From contig DRKP01000011.1 in assembly GCA_011051715.1 (NCBI GenBank), forward strand, positions 1-36,977: a DNA stretch of 36,977 nucleotides, read 5' to 3'. The notes under the pieces are model-generated. The model worked only from the letters and a program-made list of their open reading frames with translations. It ran no database searches and was not told where the DNA came from. This document shows positions 1 to 15,032 of this stretch, piece by piece. Made by a program: the position numbers and the translations under genes. Every line of letters starts with the position of its first letter. Within the stretch, counting starts at the first letter, position 1. The stretch is from Sedimenticola thiotaurini (GTDB taxonomy: Bacteria; Pseudomonadota; Gammaproteobacteria; Chromatiales; Chromatiaceae).

Positions 1-567
1 CACATCTCGGAGCTGACCGAGCGCATGGCCCGGATCAGTTCCCAGCTGAAGATCTTCGCCCGCAGGACCTCGGGCGAGACCACCCCGGTCCCCCTCTCCG
101 CGGCCATCGACGATTCCCTCGACCTGCTGGCGGCGCGGCTGCGCGAGACCGGCACCGAGGTCCGCCGCAGCGGCGACCCGTCGCTGGTGGTGCGCGCCAA
201 CCGGGTGCAGCTGGAGCAGGTCCTGGTCAATCTGATCGGCAACGCCCTGCATGCGGTGGAGGCGGTGCCGGAGCGGTTCATCGAGATCCGCACCCGGGCC
301 CTGGATTCACGGGCGATGCTGTCGATCCGGGACAGTGGCCCGGGCATCGACCTGGAGATCCTGAACCGGATCTTCGATCCCTTTTTCACCACCAAGGAGG
401 AGGGGCGTGGCCTCGGTCTCGGTCTCTCCATCTCCCAGCGCATCATGGAGGTGATGGGGGGGACGCTGGAGGCCGGCAACCATCCCGAAGGGGGGGCGGT
501 CTTCACCCTCATCCTGGCGCTGGAGGATACGGCCGCGCAGGGCAGCCCGATCCCGGATACAGTGTGA
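1..567 (+). CDS. dctB: DctB-type sensor histidine kinase, C-terminal part (5' end outside window)
   Basis: The reading frame is open from base 1, so the gene starts before the window. The first visible residues (HISELTERMARISSQLKIFA) match the second dimerisation helix of DctB-type HisKA domains; the phosphorylated His lies upstream and is not visible. The ATPase domain follows with an N box (NLIGNALHAV), G1 box (DSGPGID), F box (FDPFFTTKEEG) and G2 box (GLGLGLSIS), all intact. DctB kinases sense periplasmic C4-dicarboxylates and phosphorylate DctD. The sensor domain cannot be seen, so the ligand is inferred from neighbours: dctD starts 61 bp downstream and a dctPQM operon lies further on. 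An internal ATG at 25 is not the real start. Confidence 0.85.
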   Translation, partial: HISELTERMARISSQLKIFARRTSGETTPVPLSAAIDDSLDLLAARLRETGTEVRRSGDPSLVVRANRVQLEQVLVNLIGNALHAVEAVPERFIEIRTRALDSRAMLSIRDSGPGIDLEILNRIFDPFFTTKEEGRGLGLGLSISQRIMEVMGGTLEAGNHPEGGAVFTLILALEDTAAQGSPIPDTV

Positions 568-628
568 GCACCGGAATGCCCGGTACCCGGTATGGGCGCG
601 CGCTCCCGGAACCGGTACCATCGACACC

Positions 629-1984
<1,356 letters not shown>

Positions 1985-2018
1985 CGAAAAGCAACCGGCG
2001 TACGAGCGGAGGCGGGCC

Positions 2019-4364
2019 ATGACGGACGGGACCACGGAGCCGCCGGCGCAGATCCCCGCCGCGGTGACGATGCAGCTGCTGGAGGTGGTCGGCGACTGGA
2101 CCTGGCAGTGCGACCGCGAGGGCCGGCTGACCTTCGTCAGCGACAGCGTCGAGCGGCACATCGGCTACACGCCGGAACAGCTGATCGGAACCAGCCTGTT
2201 CCGGCGCCTGTCGCAGGACGAGGACGAGCGGATACGCCGCATGTTCGAGGAGAAACGCCGCCGTTGCGAAAGCCTCGTTCGCATCACCACCCGCATCTCC
2301 CACCGCAACGGCCGTGCCATGACCCTGGAGGTCAGCGCCATCCCCCTGACCGACGCCGAAGGGCGCTGCCACGGCTACCTGGGGGCGAGTCGGGACGTGA
2401 CCGCCGCCGAGCTGGTGATGGCGGAGATGAAACGGGGTCGCAGCCGCCTCGCCGAGGCCCAGCGCATCGCCCACCTGGGGAGCTGGGAGCTCGACCTGGT
2501 GCGTAACGAGCTGCACTGGTCGGAGGAGATATTCCGTATCTTCGGCATCGCCCCGGAGGAGTTCGAGCCCAGCTACGAGGGTTTCCTCGCCGTGATCCAC
2601 CCGGACGACCGGGACATGGTCAGCCGGGCCTACGAGGAGTCGGTGGCGAACCACCAGCCCTATGACATCACCCACCGGCTGCTGATGAAGGACGGCTCGA
2701 TCAAGTACGTGCACGAGCGCTGCGCCACCTTCTACGACGAAGAGAACCGTCCGATCCGTTCCACCGGCACGGTCCAGGACGTCACCCGCCAGGTGACGCT
2801 GGAACGGAGACTGAAGGAGTCGGAACAGCGCTTCCGGGCGCTGGTGGAGCAGTCGCCGCTGAGCATCCAGCTGTTCGCCGCCGACGGTTCCGTGGCCCTG
2901 GTAAACCGGGCGTGGGAGCAGTTGTGGGGTGCCGATGCCGGGCTGCTGCAGGGATACAACATCCTGAGGGATCGCCAGCTGGAAGAGAAGGGCATCCGTT
3001 CCTACATCGAGCGTGGCTTCGCCGGCGAGGCATGCCAGGTTCCGCCGATCGTCTACGACCCATCGGAACTGCCCTGGATTCCGGAGAAGTACCGCAATAC
3101 CGGGCGCTGGATCCAGGCCTTCATCTATCCGATCAAGGACGAACAGGGAAAGGTGAAACAGCTGGTGGTGATGCACGAGGACGTGACCGACCGCTTTCTC
3201 GCCGAGCAGCGGTTGAAGCGCAGCGAGGCGCTGCTGTCGGAGGCGCAGCAGATCGCCCACCTGGGCAACTGGGAGCTGGATCTGGCGACCTGGCAGGCGA
3301 CCTGGTCGGACGAGGAGTACCGCCTGCTCGGCTACCGTCCGGGGGAGGTGGAGGCCAGCGCCGAGAAGTTCGTGCAGGCGGTCCATCCGGACGACCGGGA
3401 ACGGGTCGGTCAGGCGATGAGGGAGGCGATGCAGCCGCCGGAGGGAGAGGAGAGAAGACGTTACCATACGGTGCACCGGGTGCAGCACCGGGATGGCCGG
3501 GTCACCGTGGTGGAGGAGGACGGCTGGGTCACCTTCGACCGGGAGCAGCGTCCACTGCGCATGTTCGGGACCACCCTCGACATCACTGAACGCAGGCGCG
3601 TCGAGCAGGAACTGGAACAGTATCGCGAGCATCTGGAGCAGCTGGTGGAGCGGCGCACCGAAGAACTGGAGGCGACCAACCGGGAGCTGGAATCGTTCGC
3701 CTATTCCGTTTCCCACGATCTGCGTGCGCCGCTGCGCTCCATCGACGGCTTCAGCCTGGCCCTGCTGGAGGACTACGAGGAGCGGCTCGACGAGACCGGC
3801 CGCGATTACCTGTACCGGGTGCGTCGTGCCAGCCAGCGCATGGGCGCCCTGATCGACGATCTGCTGATGCTGTCGCGCCTGACCCGCCACAACCTCAACA
3901 TCGAGCAGGTGGATCTGTCCGCCCTGGCGCGACGCCTGCTGGCGGAACTGGCCGAGGCCCACCCGGAACGGACGGTCGAGACCGAGGTGGAGGAGCGGCT
4001 GCGGGTGCAGGCGGATCCGAAGCTGCTCGCCATCGCCCTGTCGAACCTGCTGGAGAATGCCTTCAAATACACCGCCGGCAGGGAACCGGCACGTATCGAG
4101 GTGGGCAGCCTGCTGCAGGAGGAGGGGGAGAGGGTCTACTATGTGCGCGACAATGGCGCCGGTTTCGACATGCAGTACGTGGACAAGCTGTTCAGCGCCT
4201 TCCAGCGTCTGCACCGGGAGGAGGAGTTTCCCGGCTCCGGCATCGGCCTGGCGACGGTTGCACGCATCGTCCACCGTCACGGCGGCAGGGTATGGGCGGA
4301 GGGGGCCACCGGTGCCGGTGCAAGCTTCTATTTCACCCTCGGCCGGGGCGACGCCGAACGCTGA
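2019..4364 (+). CDS. Soluble multi-PAS sensor histidine kinase (Cph1-like kinase core)
   Basis: 781 aa with no membrane segment, so it should sense a cytoplasmic signal. Four PAS-type segments lie at roughly 15-130, 145-265, 275-395 and 405-525. The second and fourth share the pattern AHLG.WELDL...HPDDR typical of PAS_3 folds. A coiled coil (about 530-560) leads to the HisKA domain with His566 in SVSHDLRAPLRS, the H-box type of Cph1-like kinases. The ATPase domain has NLLENAFKYT, DNGAGFD and GSGIGLATV. The ATG at 2019 follows a GGAGG-like site. An Rcp1-like receiver gene follows after 88 bp and a REC-GGDEF-EAL gene after that, the likely phosphotransfer partners. No chromophore or heme ligand can be assigned. 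Confidence 0.88.
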   Translation: MTDGTTEPPAQIPAAVTMQLLEVVGDWTWQCDREGRLTFVSDSVERHIGYTPEQLIGTSLFRRLSQDEDERIRRMFEEKRRRCESLVRITTRISHRNGRAMTLEVSAIPLTDAEGRCHGYLGASRDVTAAELVMAEMKRGRSRLAEAQRIAHLGSWELDLVRNELHWSEEIFRIFGIAPEEFEPSYEGFLAVIHPDDRDMVSRAYEESVANHQPYDITHRLLMKDGSIKYVHERCATFYDEENRPIRSTGTVQDVTRQVTLERRLKESEQRFRALVEQSPLSIQLFAADGSVALVNRAWEQLWGADAGLLQGYNILRDRQLEEKGIRSYIERGFAGEACQVPPIVYDPSELPWIPEKYRNTGRWIQAFIYPIKDEQGKVKQLVVMHEDVTDRFLAEQRLKRSEALLSEAQQIAHLGNWELDLATWQATWSDEEYRLLGYRPGEVEASAEKFVQAVHPDDRERVGQAMREAMQPPEGEERRRYHTVHRVQHRDGRVTVVEEDGWVTFDREQRPLRMFGTTLDITERRRVEQELEQYREHLEQLVERRTEELEATNRELESFAYSVSHDLRAPLRSIDGFSLALLEDYEERLDETGRDYLYRVRRASQRMGALIDDLLMLSRLTRHNLNIEQVDLSALARRLLAELAEAHPERTVETEVEERLRVQADPKLLAIALSNLLENAFKYTAGREPARIEVGSLLQEEGERVYYVRDNGAGFDMQYVDKLFSAFQRLHREEEFPGSGIGLATVARIVHRHGGRVWAEGATGAGASFYFTLGRGDAER

Positions 4365-4452
4365 ACATCCATAGGCGTTGTGTGGCAAACTGCCTCGCGA
4401 CAGAAGGACCGGTGGCGGCACGCACCGCTGCAACAGGGAGAGGACAGGGGAG

Positions 4453-4902
4453 ATGAACGAAAGCAGGACGATCCTCCTGGTGGAGGACAACCCGGACGAC
4501 GTGGCGCTGACCGTCCGGGCGCTGAAGAAGAACAACATCGCCAATGAGCTGGTGGTGGCGAGAGACGGGGTCGAGGCGCTGGACTACCTGTTCGGAACCG
4601 GTACCCACCAGGGCCGGGACAGCAGGGAGCTGCCGCAGGTGATCCTGCTGGATCTGAAGCTGCCCCGGGTCGACGGTCTCGAGGTGCTCAGGCGCATCCG
4701 CGGCGACGAACGCACCCGGCTGGTGCCGGTGGTGATCCTCACCGCATCCGACGAGGAGCGGGACGTGGTCGAGAGCTACAGCCTGGGCGCCAACAGCTAC
4801 ATCCGCAAGCCGGTCGATTTCAACGAATTCATCCAGGCGGTGGCGCAGCTCGGGCTGTACTGGCTGATCCTCAACCTGGCGCCACCCGGCGGGGACGTCT
4901 GA
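4453..4902 (+). CDS. Rcp1-like single-domain response regulator
   Basis: 149 aa consisting of a receiver domain only. The phosphorylation site is Asp67 (LLDLKLP), with acidic residues EDN at 11-13, Thr97 and Lys119 in the RKP motif. The long alpha1-beta2 region and the C-terminal ending ([13 protein letters not shown]) are typical of Rcp1, the partner of Cph1-type kinases. It has no output domain, so it probably passes phosphate to, or regulates, another protein. The REC-GGDEF-EAL gene 2 bp downstream is the obvious candidate, which is inference. The ATG at 4453 has a GGGGAG site just before it; a frame-open TTG at 4378 lacks such support. Confidence 0.9.
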   Translation: MNESRTILLVEDNPDDVALTVRALKKNNIANELVVARDGVEALDYLFGTGTHQGRDSRELPQVILLDLKLPRVDGLEVLRRIRGDERTRLVPVVILTASDEERDVVESYSLGANSYIRKPVDFNEFIQAVAQLGLYWLILNLAPPGGDV

Positions 4903-4904
4903 CC

Positions 4905-7965
<3,061 letters not shown>

Positions 7966-8127
7966 AACAGGTAATTCGGACGCCGGGCTTGGCGTGGGCC
8001 AGGGAGGGCCCATCTCAACCGGCGCCACCGCCCCCCTCCCCGGAGCGGATCCCCAATCTGCGGGGGTGATCCGGGGGGATGCACCCACCGGCGGAAAATA
8101 AGCCTGCATTGGCCCGGGAGGAGAGCC
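7966..8127 (+). promoter_or_regulatory. dctP-dctQ intercistronic region with two RNA hairpins
   Basis: This 162-bp spacer has a hairpin TGGGCC (7995-8000) / GGCCCA (8007-8012) and a larger imperfect one between 8047-8054 and 8062-8072. Neither is followed by a T-run. Such structures between P and QM genes could slow 3' decay of the dctP message and keep DctP in excess over the membrane proteins. That role is inferred from position and from how TRAP operons generally behave. Confidence 0.4.
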
Positions 8128-8679
8128 GTGAACCGACTCATCCAGTTCTGGCACCGCACCGAAGAGACCGTCATCGCCCTGCTGCTGGTCTGCATGACCC
8201 TGCTGGTGTTCATCGAGGTGGTGCTCCGCTTCGGCTTCGGCACCGGCTTCATGTGGTCCCAGGAGCTGACCCTGCTGCTGTCGGCCTGGTTCGTCCTGTT
8301 CGGCATCAGCTACGGCCTGCGCATCGGTGCCCACATCGGCGTCGACGTGCTGGTACGGGCCCTGCCGGACAGGGCACGCCGGGTGGTCTCGGCACTGGCG
8401 GTGATTCTCAGCCTGGTCTACTGCGGCCTGTTCCTGGCCGGTTCCTGGGTCTACCTGGCGAAGATGAAGATGATCGGCATCGAGCTGGAGGATATGGCGA
8501 TCCCGGCCTGGCAGGCGCACAGCATCCTGCTGATCGGCCTCGGCCTGTTCTCCATCCGGCTGCTGGAGATGCTGTGGGGGATCGTCCGCGGCACCTCGAC
8601 CGGCTTCCAGCACGTGGACGAGGCCGAGGAGAGCCTGCACCTGGCCGAGCAGCTGAAGCGGGAGGGGGGCGCCGAATGA
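8128..8679 (+). CDS. dctQ: TRAP transporter small membrane subunit DctQ
   Basis: 183 aa with four hydrophobic segments (about 13-35, 47-63, 88-110 and 128-150), the standard DctQ topology. The motif GAHIGVDVLV after the second segment is typical of the family. It starts with GTG at 8128, preceded by GGAGGAG, and its stop codon overlaps the ATG of the next gene (ATGA), a sign of translational coupling. It pairs with DctM in the inner membrane to form the sodium-coupled permease served by DctP. The charged tail (EAEESLHLAEQLKREGG) is cytoplasmic. Confidence 0.92.
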   Translation: MNRLIQFWHRTEETVIALLLVCMTLLVFIEVVLRFGFGTGFMWSQELTLLLSAWFVLFGISYGLRIGAHIGVDVLVRALPDRARRVVSALAVILSLVYCGLFLAGSWVYLAKMKMIGIELEDMAIPAWQAHSILLIGLGLFSIRLLEMLWGIVRGTSTGFQHVDEAEESLHLAEQLKREGGAE

Positions 8680-10076
8680 CCACAGCCGCCCTGTTCCTGC
8701 TGCTCTTCTTCTGCATGTTCATCGGCATGCCGATCGCGGTGGCGCTGGGCCTCTCCAGCATCACCACCATCCTGCTGTTCTCCAACGACTCCCTCGCCTC
8801 GGTGGCGCTGAAACTGTTCGAGGCCCTGTCCGAGCACTACACCCTGCTGGCGATCCCCTTCTTCATCCTGTCGTCGGCCTTCCTCTCCACCGGTGGCGTG
8901 GCCAAGCGGCTGATCAACTTCGCCCTCGATACCGTCGGCCATATCCGGGGCGGCCTGGCGATGGCCTCGGTGATGGCCTGCATGCTGTTCGCCGCCGTCT
9001 CCGGTTCGTCGCCGGCCACGGTGGCGGCCATCGGCACCATCGTCATCGCCGGCATGGTGCGCTCCGGCTATCCCGAGAAGTTCGCCGCCGGGGTGATCGC
9101 CAATGCCGGCACCCTGGGCATCCTGATACCCCCCTCCATCGTGATGCTGGTCTACGCCGCCGCCACCGAGGTCTCCGCCGCCCGCATGTTCATGGCCGGC
9201 TTCATCCCCGGCCTTATGATGGGGCTGATCCTGATGATCGCCATCTATATCGCCGCCCGGGTGATGCATCTCCCGGCCCGGCCCTGGCCCGGCTTCCGCG
9301 CCCTGCTGAAGTCGGGCTTCATCGCCTCCGGCGGCCTGATGCTGATCGTCATCGTGCTCGGTTCCATCTACGGCGGCATCGCCAGTCCGACCGAGGCGGC
9401 GGCGGTCTCCGCCGTCTACGCCTTCCTGATCTCGGTGTTCGGCTACCGCGACATGGGGCCGCTGAAGGAGGTCCCCTGGCGCCTGCCGGGTGAGGGGACC
9501 GGCCGGATGCTGTGGCGCAACGGCGTCGCCTCCCTGCTCGCCCTCCCGCGCAGCCTGATGGATCCGGAGGTGAAGAAGACGGTGCTGGACGCGGCCAAGG
9601 TGAGCATCATGCTGCTGTTCATCATCGCCAACGCCATGCTGTTTGCCCATGTGCTGACCACGGAGCGCATTCCCCACGCCATCGCCGACACCATCGTCCA
9701 CTGGGGACTGCCGGCCTGGGGCTTCCTCATCGTCGTCAACCTGCTGCTGCTGGCGGCGGGCAACTTCATGGAGCCGTCGGCGATCCTGCTGATCATGGCG
9801 CCGATCCTGTTCCCCATCGCCATGAAACTGGGGATCGATCCGATCCACCTGGGCATCATCATGGTGGTGAACATGGAGATCGGCATGCTGACGCCGCCGG
9901 TGGGGCTCAACCTGTTCGTCACCGCCGGCATCACCGGCAACAGTATCGGCTGGGTGATCAGGGCGGCCCTGCCGTGGTTGATGCTGCTGCTGCTGTTCCT
10001 GATGGTGATCACCTACGTCCCCAAGGTCTCCCTGTTCCTGCCCGAGTACATCGACTATCTCAAGGGCTACAACTGA
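8676..10076 (+). CDS. dctM: TRAP transporter large permease subunit DctM
   Basis: 466 aa, strongly hydrophobic with roughly 12 membrane helices. Family signatures are visible: LLAIPFFILSSAFLSTGGVAK, SGSSPATVAAIG, GTLGILIPPSI, ASPTEAAAVSAVYA and LTPPVGLNLFV. It is the ion-coupled translocation subunit for dicarboxylates. Somewhat longer than the second DctM in this window, it has an extra loop (about residues 255-305, GPLKEVPWRLPGEGTGRMLW and following). The ATG at 8676 overlaps the dctQ stop as ATGA; an open frame extending back to 8079 is the shadow of dctQ. Confidence 0.93.
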   Translation: MTTAALFLLLFFCMFIGMPIAVALGLSSITTILLFSNDSLASVALKLFEALSEHYTLLAIPFFILSSAFLSTGGVAKRLINFALDTVGHIRGGLAMASVMACMLFAAVSGSSPATVAAIGTIVIAGMVRSGYPEKFAAGVIANAGTLGILIPPSIVMLVYAAATEVSAARMFMAGFIPGLMMGLILMIAIYIAARVMHLPARPWPGFRALLKSGFIASGGLMLIVIVLGSIYGGIASPTEAAAVSAVYAFLISVFGYRDMGPLKEVPWRLPGEGTGRMLWRNGVASLLALPRSLMDPEVKKTVLDAAKVSIMLLFIIANAMLFAHVLTTERIPHAIADTIVHWGLPAWGFLIVVNLLLLAAGNFMEPSAILLIMAPILFPIAMKLGIDPIHLGIIMVVNMEIGMLTPPVGLNLFVTAGITGNSIGWVIRAALPWLMLLLLFLMVITYVPKVSLFLPEYIDYLKGYN

Positions 10077-10085
10077 GGCGCCGCC

Positions 10086-10574
10086 ATGCACATCCCGGAG
10101 TACAGGACCATCCTCTATGCCACCGACATGGGTGAGTCGATGCGGCCGGTGTTCGCCCACGCCGTCGGCCTGGCCCGGCACTACCGGGCCCGGATCGTGA
10201 TGCTGCACGCGGTCGAGCCCCTGGGCAGCACCGGCGAGTGGGTGCTCGACGCCTTTCTGCCGCCCCGGCTGCGGCAGGGGGACGGGGAGAAGAGGATCCT
10301 GAAGAAGATGCTGAAGAAGATGCGCAAGCGGCTGCGGCGCATCTGCGAGGAGGAGCTGGGCGAGAGCGGGACCGACCCGGTCTCCGACATCGTGGTGGTG
10401 AGCGGACGCCCCGCCGATGCGATTCTGCATCAGGCGGAGAAGATCGACGCCGATCTCGTCATCGTCGGCAGCCACACCGATACCGGCCTGGGGCATGGCC
10501 TGCTCGGCTCCACCGCCCGCTCCCTCACCCAGCACTCCCGCCGGCCGGTGCTGGTGGTGCCGGTGAACCGCTGA
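10086..10574 (+). CDS. Universal stress protein (UspA family) in the dct operon
   Basis: 162 aa with one Usp domain. The ATP-binding signature near the C-terminus is intact: IVGSHTDTGLGHGLLGSTAR, matching G-x2-G-x9-G-S/T, followed by RPVLVVPV. A lysine/arginine-rich insertion (KRILKKMLKKMRKRLRR, about 69-85) precedes it, which is unusual and could contact a membrane or nucleic acid. The gene starts 9 bp after dctM and is very probably co-transcribed with it. The known precedent is TeaD, an ATP-binding Usp encoded with the TeaABC ectoine TRAP transporter of Halomonas that modulates uptake. A similar role here is inference. Confidence 0.88.
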   Translation: MHIPEYRTILYATDMGESMRPVFAHAVGLARHYRARIVMLHAVEPLGSTGEWVLDAFLPPRLRQGDGEKRILKKMLKKMRKRLRRICEEELGESGTDPVSDIVVVSGRPADAILHQAEKIDADLVIVGSHTDTGLGHGLLGSTARSLTQHSRRPVLVVPVNR

Positions 10575-10615
10575 AGCGAACATCGGCGCCGGCCGGCGCC
10601 GACATTGCCGACGCC

Positions 10616-10644
10616 TTAACAGCCGGAATTCGGTATCCTATCGG
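10616..10644 (+). promoter_or_regulatory. Possible sigma-70 promoter of maeB
   Basis: TTAACA, a 17-bp spacer, then TATCGG, about 59 bp before the maeB start. The -35 is fair and the -10 weak; an alternative -10 (TATCCT, 10634-10639) lacks a well-spaced -35. Confidence 0.3.
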
Positions 10645-10702
10645 GTTTCCGGGACCGCCCGGATCGATCCTGATTTCATACAAGCCAGAGAGATTCACCC
10701 CC

Positions 10703-12976
<2,274 letters not shown>

Positions 12977-12984
12977 GGCCGGTT

Positions 12985-13013
12985 TTCCCGCAGCCATCCC
13001 GAATTGGTACAAT
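12985..13013 (+). promoter_or_regulatory. Probable sigma-70 promoter of the FKBP gene
   Basis: A good -10 (TACAAT, 13008-13013) with a poor -35 (TTCCCG, 17 bp upstream) lies just before the gene, giving a short leader of about 25 nt. Confidence 0.4.
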
Positions 13014-13044
13014 GCCCCGGTTTTCAGCCCCAGGCGGAGCCCCC

Positions 13045-13521
13045 ATGGCCAGAGAAGTGATCAAACCCGGTAAGTACGTCTCCCTCACCTACACCATCTC
13101 CGACGACCAGGGCAACCTGCTGGAGCAGAACGACATCCCGGTGAACTACATCCACGGCGGCGAGACCGAACTGATCGGCGGCATGGACCGGGCGGTGGAG
13201 GGCAAGGGGGTCGGTGACACGGTGGAGGTGACGGTACCGCCGGAGCAGGGCTTCGGGGAGCACGACCCCAACCTCACCTTCACCGACGACCTGGACAACG
13301 TCCCCCCCCAGTTCCGCCATGTCGGCGCCGAGGTGGAGATGCAGAACGAGTCCGGAGAGACCCGCAGCTTCATCGTCACCCGCATCGAGGACGGCCGGCT
13401 GACGGTGGACGGCAACCATCCCATGGCCGGCAAGACCCTGGTGGTGCGGGTGAAGATCCTGGAGGTGCGGGACGCCACCATGGAGGACATGAAGCCGCCC
13501 GCCGACGGCCTGCTCAACTGA
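13045..13521 (+). CDS. FKBP-type peptidyl-prolyl isomerase, SlyD-like without metal-binding tail
   Basis: 158 aa. The sequence follows the SlyD layout: an FKBP strand (KYVSLTYTISDDQGNLLEQ), the active-site region YIHGGETELIGGMDRAVEGK, then the insert-in-flap chaperone domain beginning PPEQGFGEHDPNL and running to about residue 125. It ends GLLN and lacks the long His/Cys-rich nickel-binding tail of E. coli SlyD, so it is a folding isomerase/chaperone without that metal function. No signal peptide, so cytoplasmic. The ATG at 13045 follows AGGCGGAG. It is a stand-alone gene between maeB and glmU. Confidence 0.87.
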   Translation: MAREVIKPGKYVSLTYTISDDQGNLLEQNDIPVNYIHGGETELIGGMDRAVEGKGVGDTVEVTVPPEQGFGEHDPNLTFTDDLDNVPPQFRHVGAEVEMQNESGETRSFIVTRIEDGRLTVDGNHPMAGKTLVVRVKILEVRDATMEDMKPPADGLLN

Positions 13522-13529
13522 TCGCCGCC

Positions 13530-13601
13530 GATCGCCCGGGCGATCCCCGATCAGGGATGATCCGGTCGGAAGCCCTGTCTAAAGGCGCCGCCCGTGGCGC
13601 C
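13530..13601. repeat. Palindromes between the FKBP gene and glmU
   Basis: A perfect 16-bp palindrome GATCGCCCGGGCGATC (13530-13545) lies 8 bp after the FKBP stop, and a GGCGCC hairpin (13584-13589 with 13596-13601) follows. No T-run follows either, so they may be a weak or Rho-assisted 3' end rather than a classical terminator. Confidence 0.4.
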
Positions 13602-13663
13602 GCTATCCCCAGCAGGATCCAGGTTCCGAACGTCCCTGTTCGAGCAACGACCGAGGAACACCA

Positions 13664-15031
13664 ATGAAGCTTGGAGTCGTCATTCTCGCCGCCGGCCAGG
13701 GCACCCGGATGAAATCCGCTCTGCCCAAGGTGCTGCACCCGCTGGCGGGCCGCCCCCTGCTGGGCCATGTCATCGATGCCGCGCGCGGGCTGCAGGCGGA
13801 GCGCATCGCGGTGGTCTACGGCCACGGCGGCAGCCGGGTCCCCGAGGCCTTCGCCGACGCACCGGTCCAGTGGGTGGAGCAGGCGCAGCAGCTCGGCACC
13901 GGCCACGCGGTGGAGCAGGCCCTGCCGGCGGTGGCCGGCATGGAGCGGGTGCTGGTGCTCTACGGTGACGTCCCCCTCACCTCCCGGGAGACCCTGGAGT
14001 CGCTGCTGCGGGCGGCGGAGCAGAGCCCCCTGGCGCTGCTCACGGTGGAGCTGGACGACCCGGCCGGCTACGGCCGCATCGTGCGCGACGACGACGGCCG
14101 CATCGTGCGCATCGTCGAGCACCGCGACGCCACCCCGGCGGAGCTCGCCATCGCCGAGATCAATACCGGCATCCTGGTCGCCGACGGCCCCAGCCTGGAG
14201 CGCTGGATCGCCCGGCTCGAGAACGGTAACGCCCAGGGCGAGTTCTACCTAACCGACATCGTCGCCATGGCGGTGGCCGAGGGCGCCGGGGTGACCAGCG
14301 CCCCGGCCGCCGACCCGCACGAGGTGGCCGGGGTCAACGACCGGGTGCAGCTGGCCGGGCTGGAGCGCTGGTACCAGGGCCAGCAGGCCAGGCGCCTGAT
14401 GCGCGACGGCGTCACCCTGCGCGATCCCGCCCGCTTCGACCTGCGCGGCACCCTGGCCACCGGGCGCGACGTGGAGATCGATGTCAATGTGGTGATCGCC
14501 GGTGACGTCACCCTCGGTGACCGGGTGCGCATCGGCGCCAACACGGTGATCCGCGACAGCCGCATCGGCGATGACGTGCAGATCCTCGAGAACTGCGTCA
14601 TCGAGGAGGCGGTGGTGGGCGAGGCGAGCCGGATCGGCCCCTTCTCCCGGCTGCGTCCGGAGACGGTGCTGGCCGGCCGGGTCCACGTCGGCAACTTCGT
14701 CGAGATCAAGAAATCCGAGGTGGCCGAGGGCAGCAAGATCAACCACCTGAGCTACATCGGCGACACCAGCATCGGCCGCTCGGTGAACATCGGAGCCGGC
14801 ACCATCACCTGCAACTACGATGGCGCCTTCAAGCATCGCACCGTGATCGGCGACGATGCCTTCATCGGATCGGACACCCAGCTGGTGGCGCCGGTCAAGG
14901 TCGGTGCCGGGGCCACCATCGGTGCCGGCTCCACCATCACCCGGGACACCCCGGACGGGGGGCTGACCCTGAGCCGGGCGAAGCAGACCAGCATCCCCGG
15001 CTGGCAGCGGCCGACCAAGGAGAAGAAATGA
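13664..15031 (+). CDS. glmU: Bifunctional GlcNAc-1-phosphate uridyltransferase / GlcN-1-P acetyltransferase
   Basis: 455 aa, the standard GlmU length. The N-terminal uridyltransferase domain starts with the nucleotide-binding LAAGQGTRMKSALPKVLHPL and contains GTGHAVEQALP and the metal-binding VLYGDVPL. The C-terminal half is a left-handed beta-helix of hexapeptide repeats (GDVTLGDRVRIGANTVI, CVIEEAVVGEASRIGP) with the acetyltransferase region NFVEIKKSEVAEGSKINHLS and GAGTITCNYDGAFKHRT. It makes UDP-GlcNAc for peptidoglycan and lipopolysaccharide. The ATG at 13664 follows GAGGAAC. glmS starts 1 bp after the stop, forming a glmUS operon as in many gammaproteobacteria. Confidence 0.97.
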   Translation: MKLGVVILAAGQGTRMKSALPKVLHPLAGRPLLGHVIDAARGLQAERIAVVYGHGGSRVPEAFADAPVQWVEQAQQLGTGHAVEQALPAVAGMERVLVLYGDVPLTSRETLESLLRAAEQSPLALLTVELDDPAGYGRIVRDDDGRIVRIVEHRDATPAELAIAEINTGILVADGPSLERWIARLENGNAQGEFYLTDIVAMAVAEGAGVTSAPAADPHEVAGVNDRVQLAGLERWYQGQQARRLMRDGVTLRDPARFDLRGTLATGRDVEIDVNVVIAGDVTLGDRVRIGANTVIRDSRIGDDVQILENCVIEEAVVGEASRIGPFSRLRPETVLAGRVHVGNFVEIKKSEVAEGSKINHLSYIGDTSIGRSVNIGAGTITCNYDGAFKHRTVIGDDAFIGSDTQLVAPVKVGAGATIGAGSTITRDTPDGGLTLSRAKQTSIPGWQRPTKEKK

Positions 15032-15032
15032 C

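Noticed and set aside
4378-4452. TTG start extending the Rcp1-like receiver by 25 residues
   Set aside because: The extension precedes the first strand of the receiver and has no ribosome site; ATG 4453 has GGGGAG.
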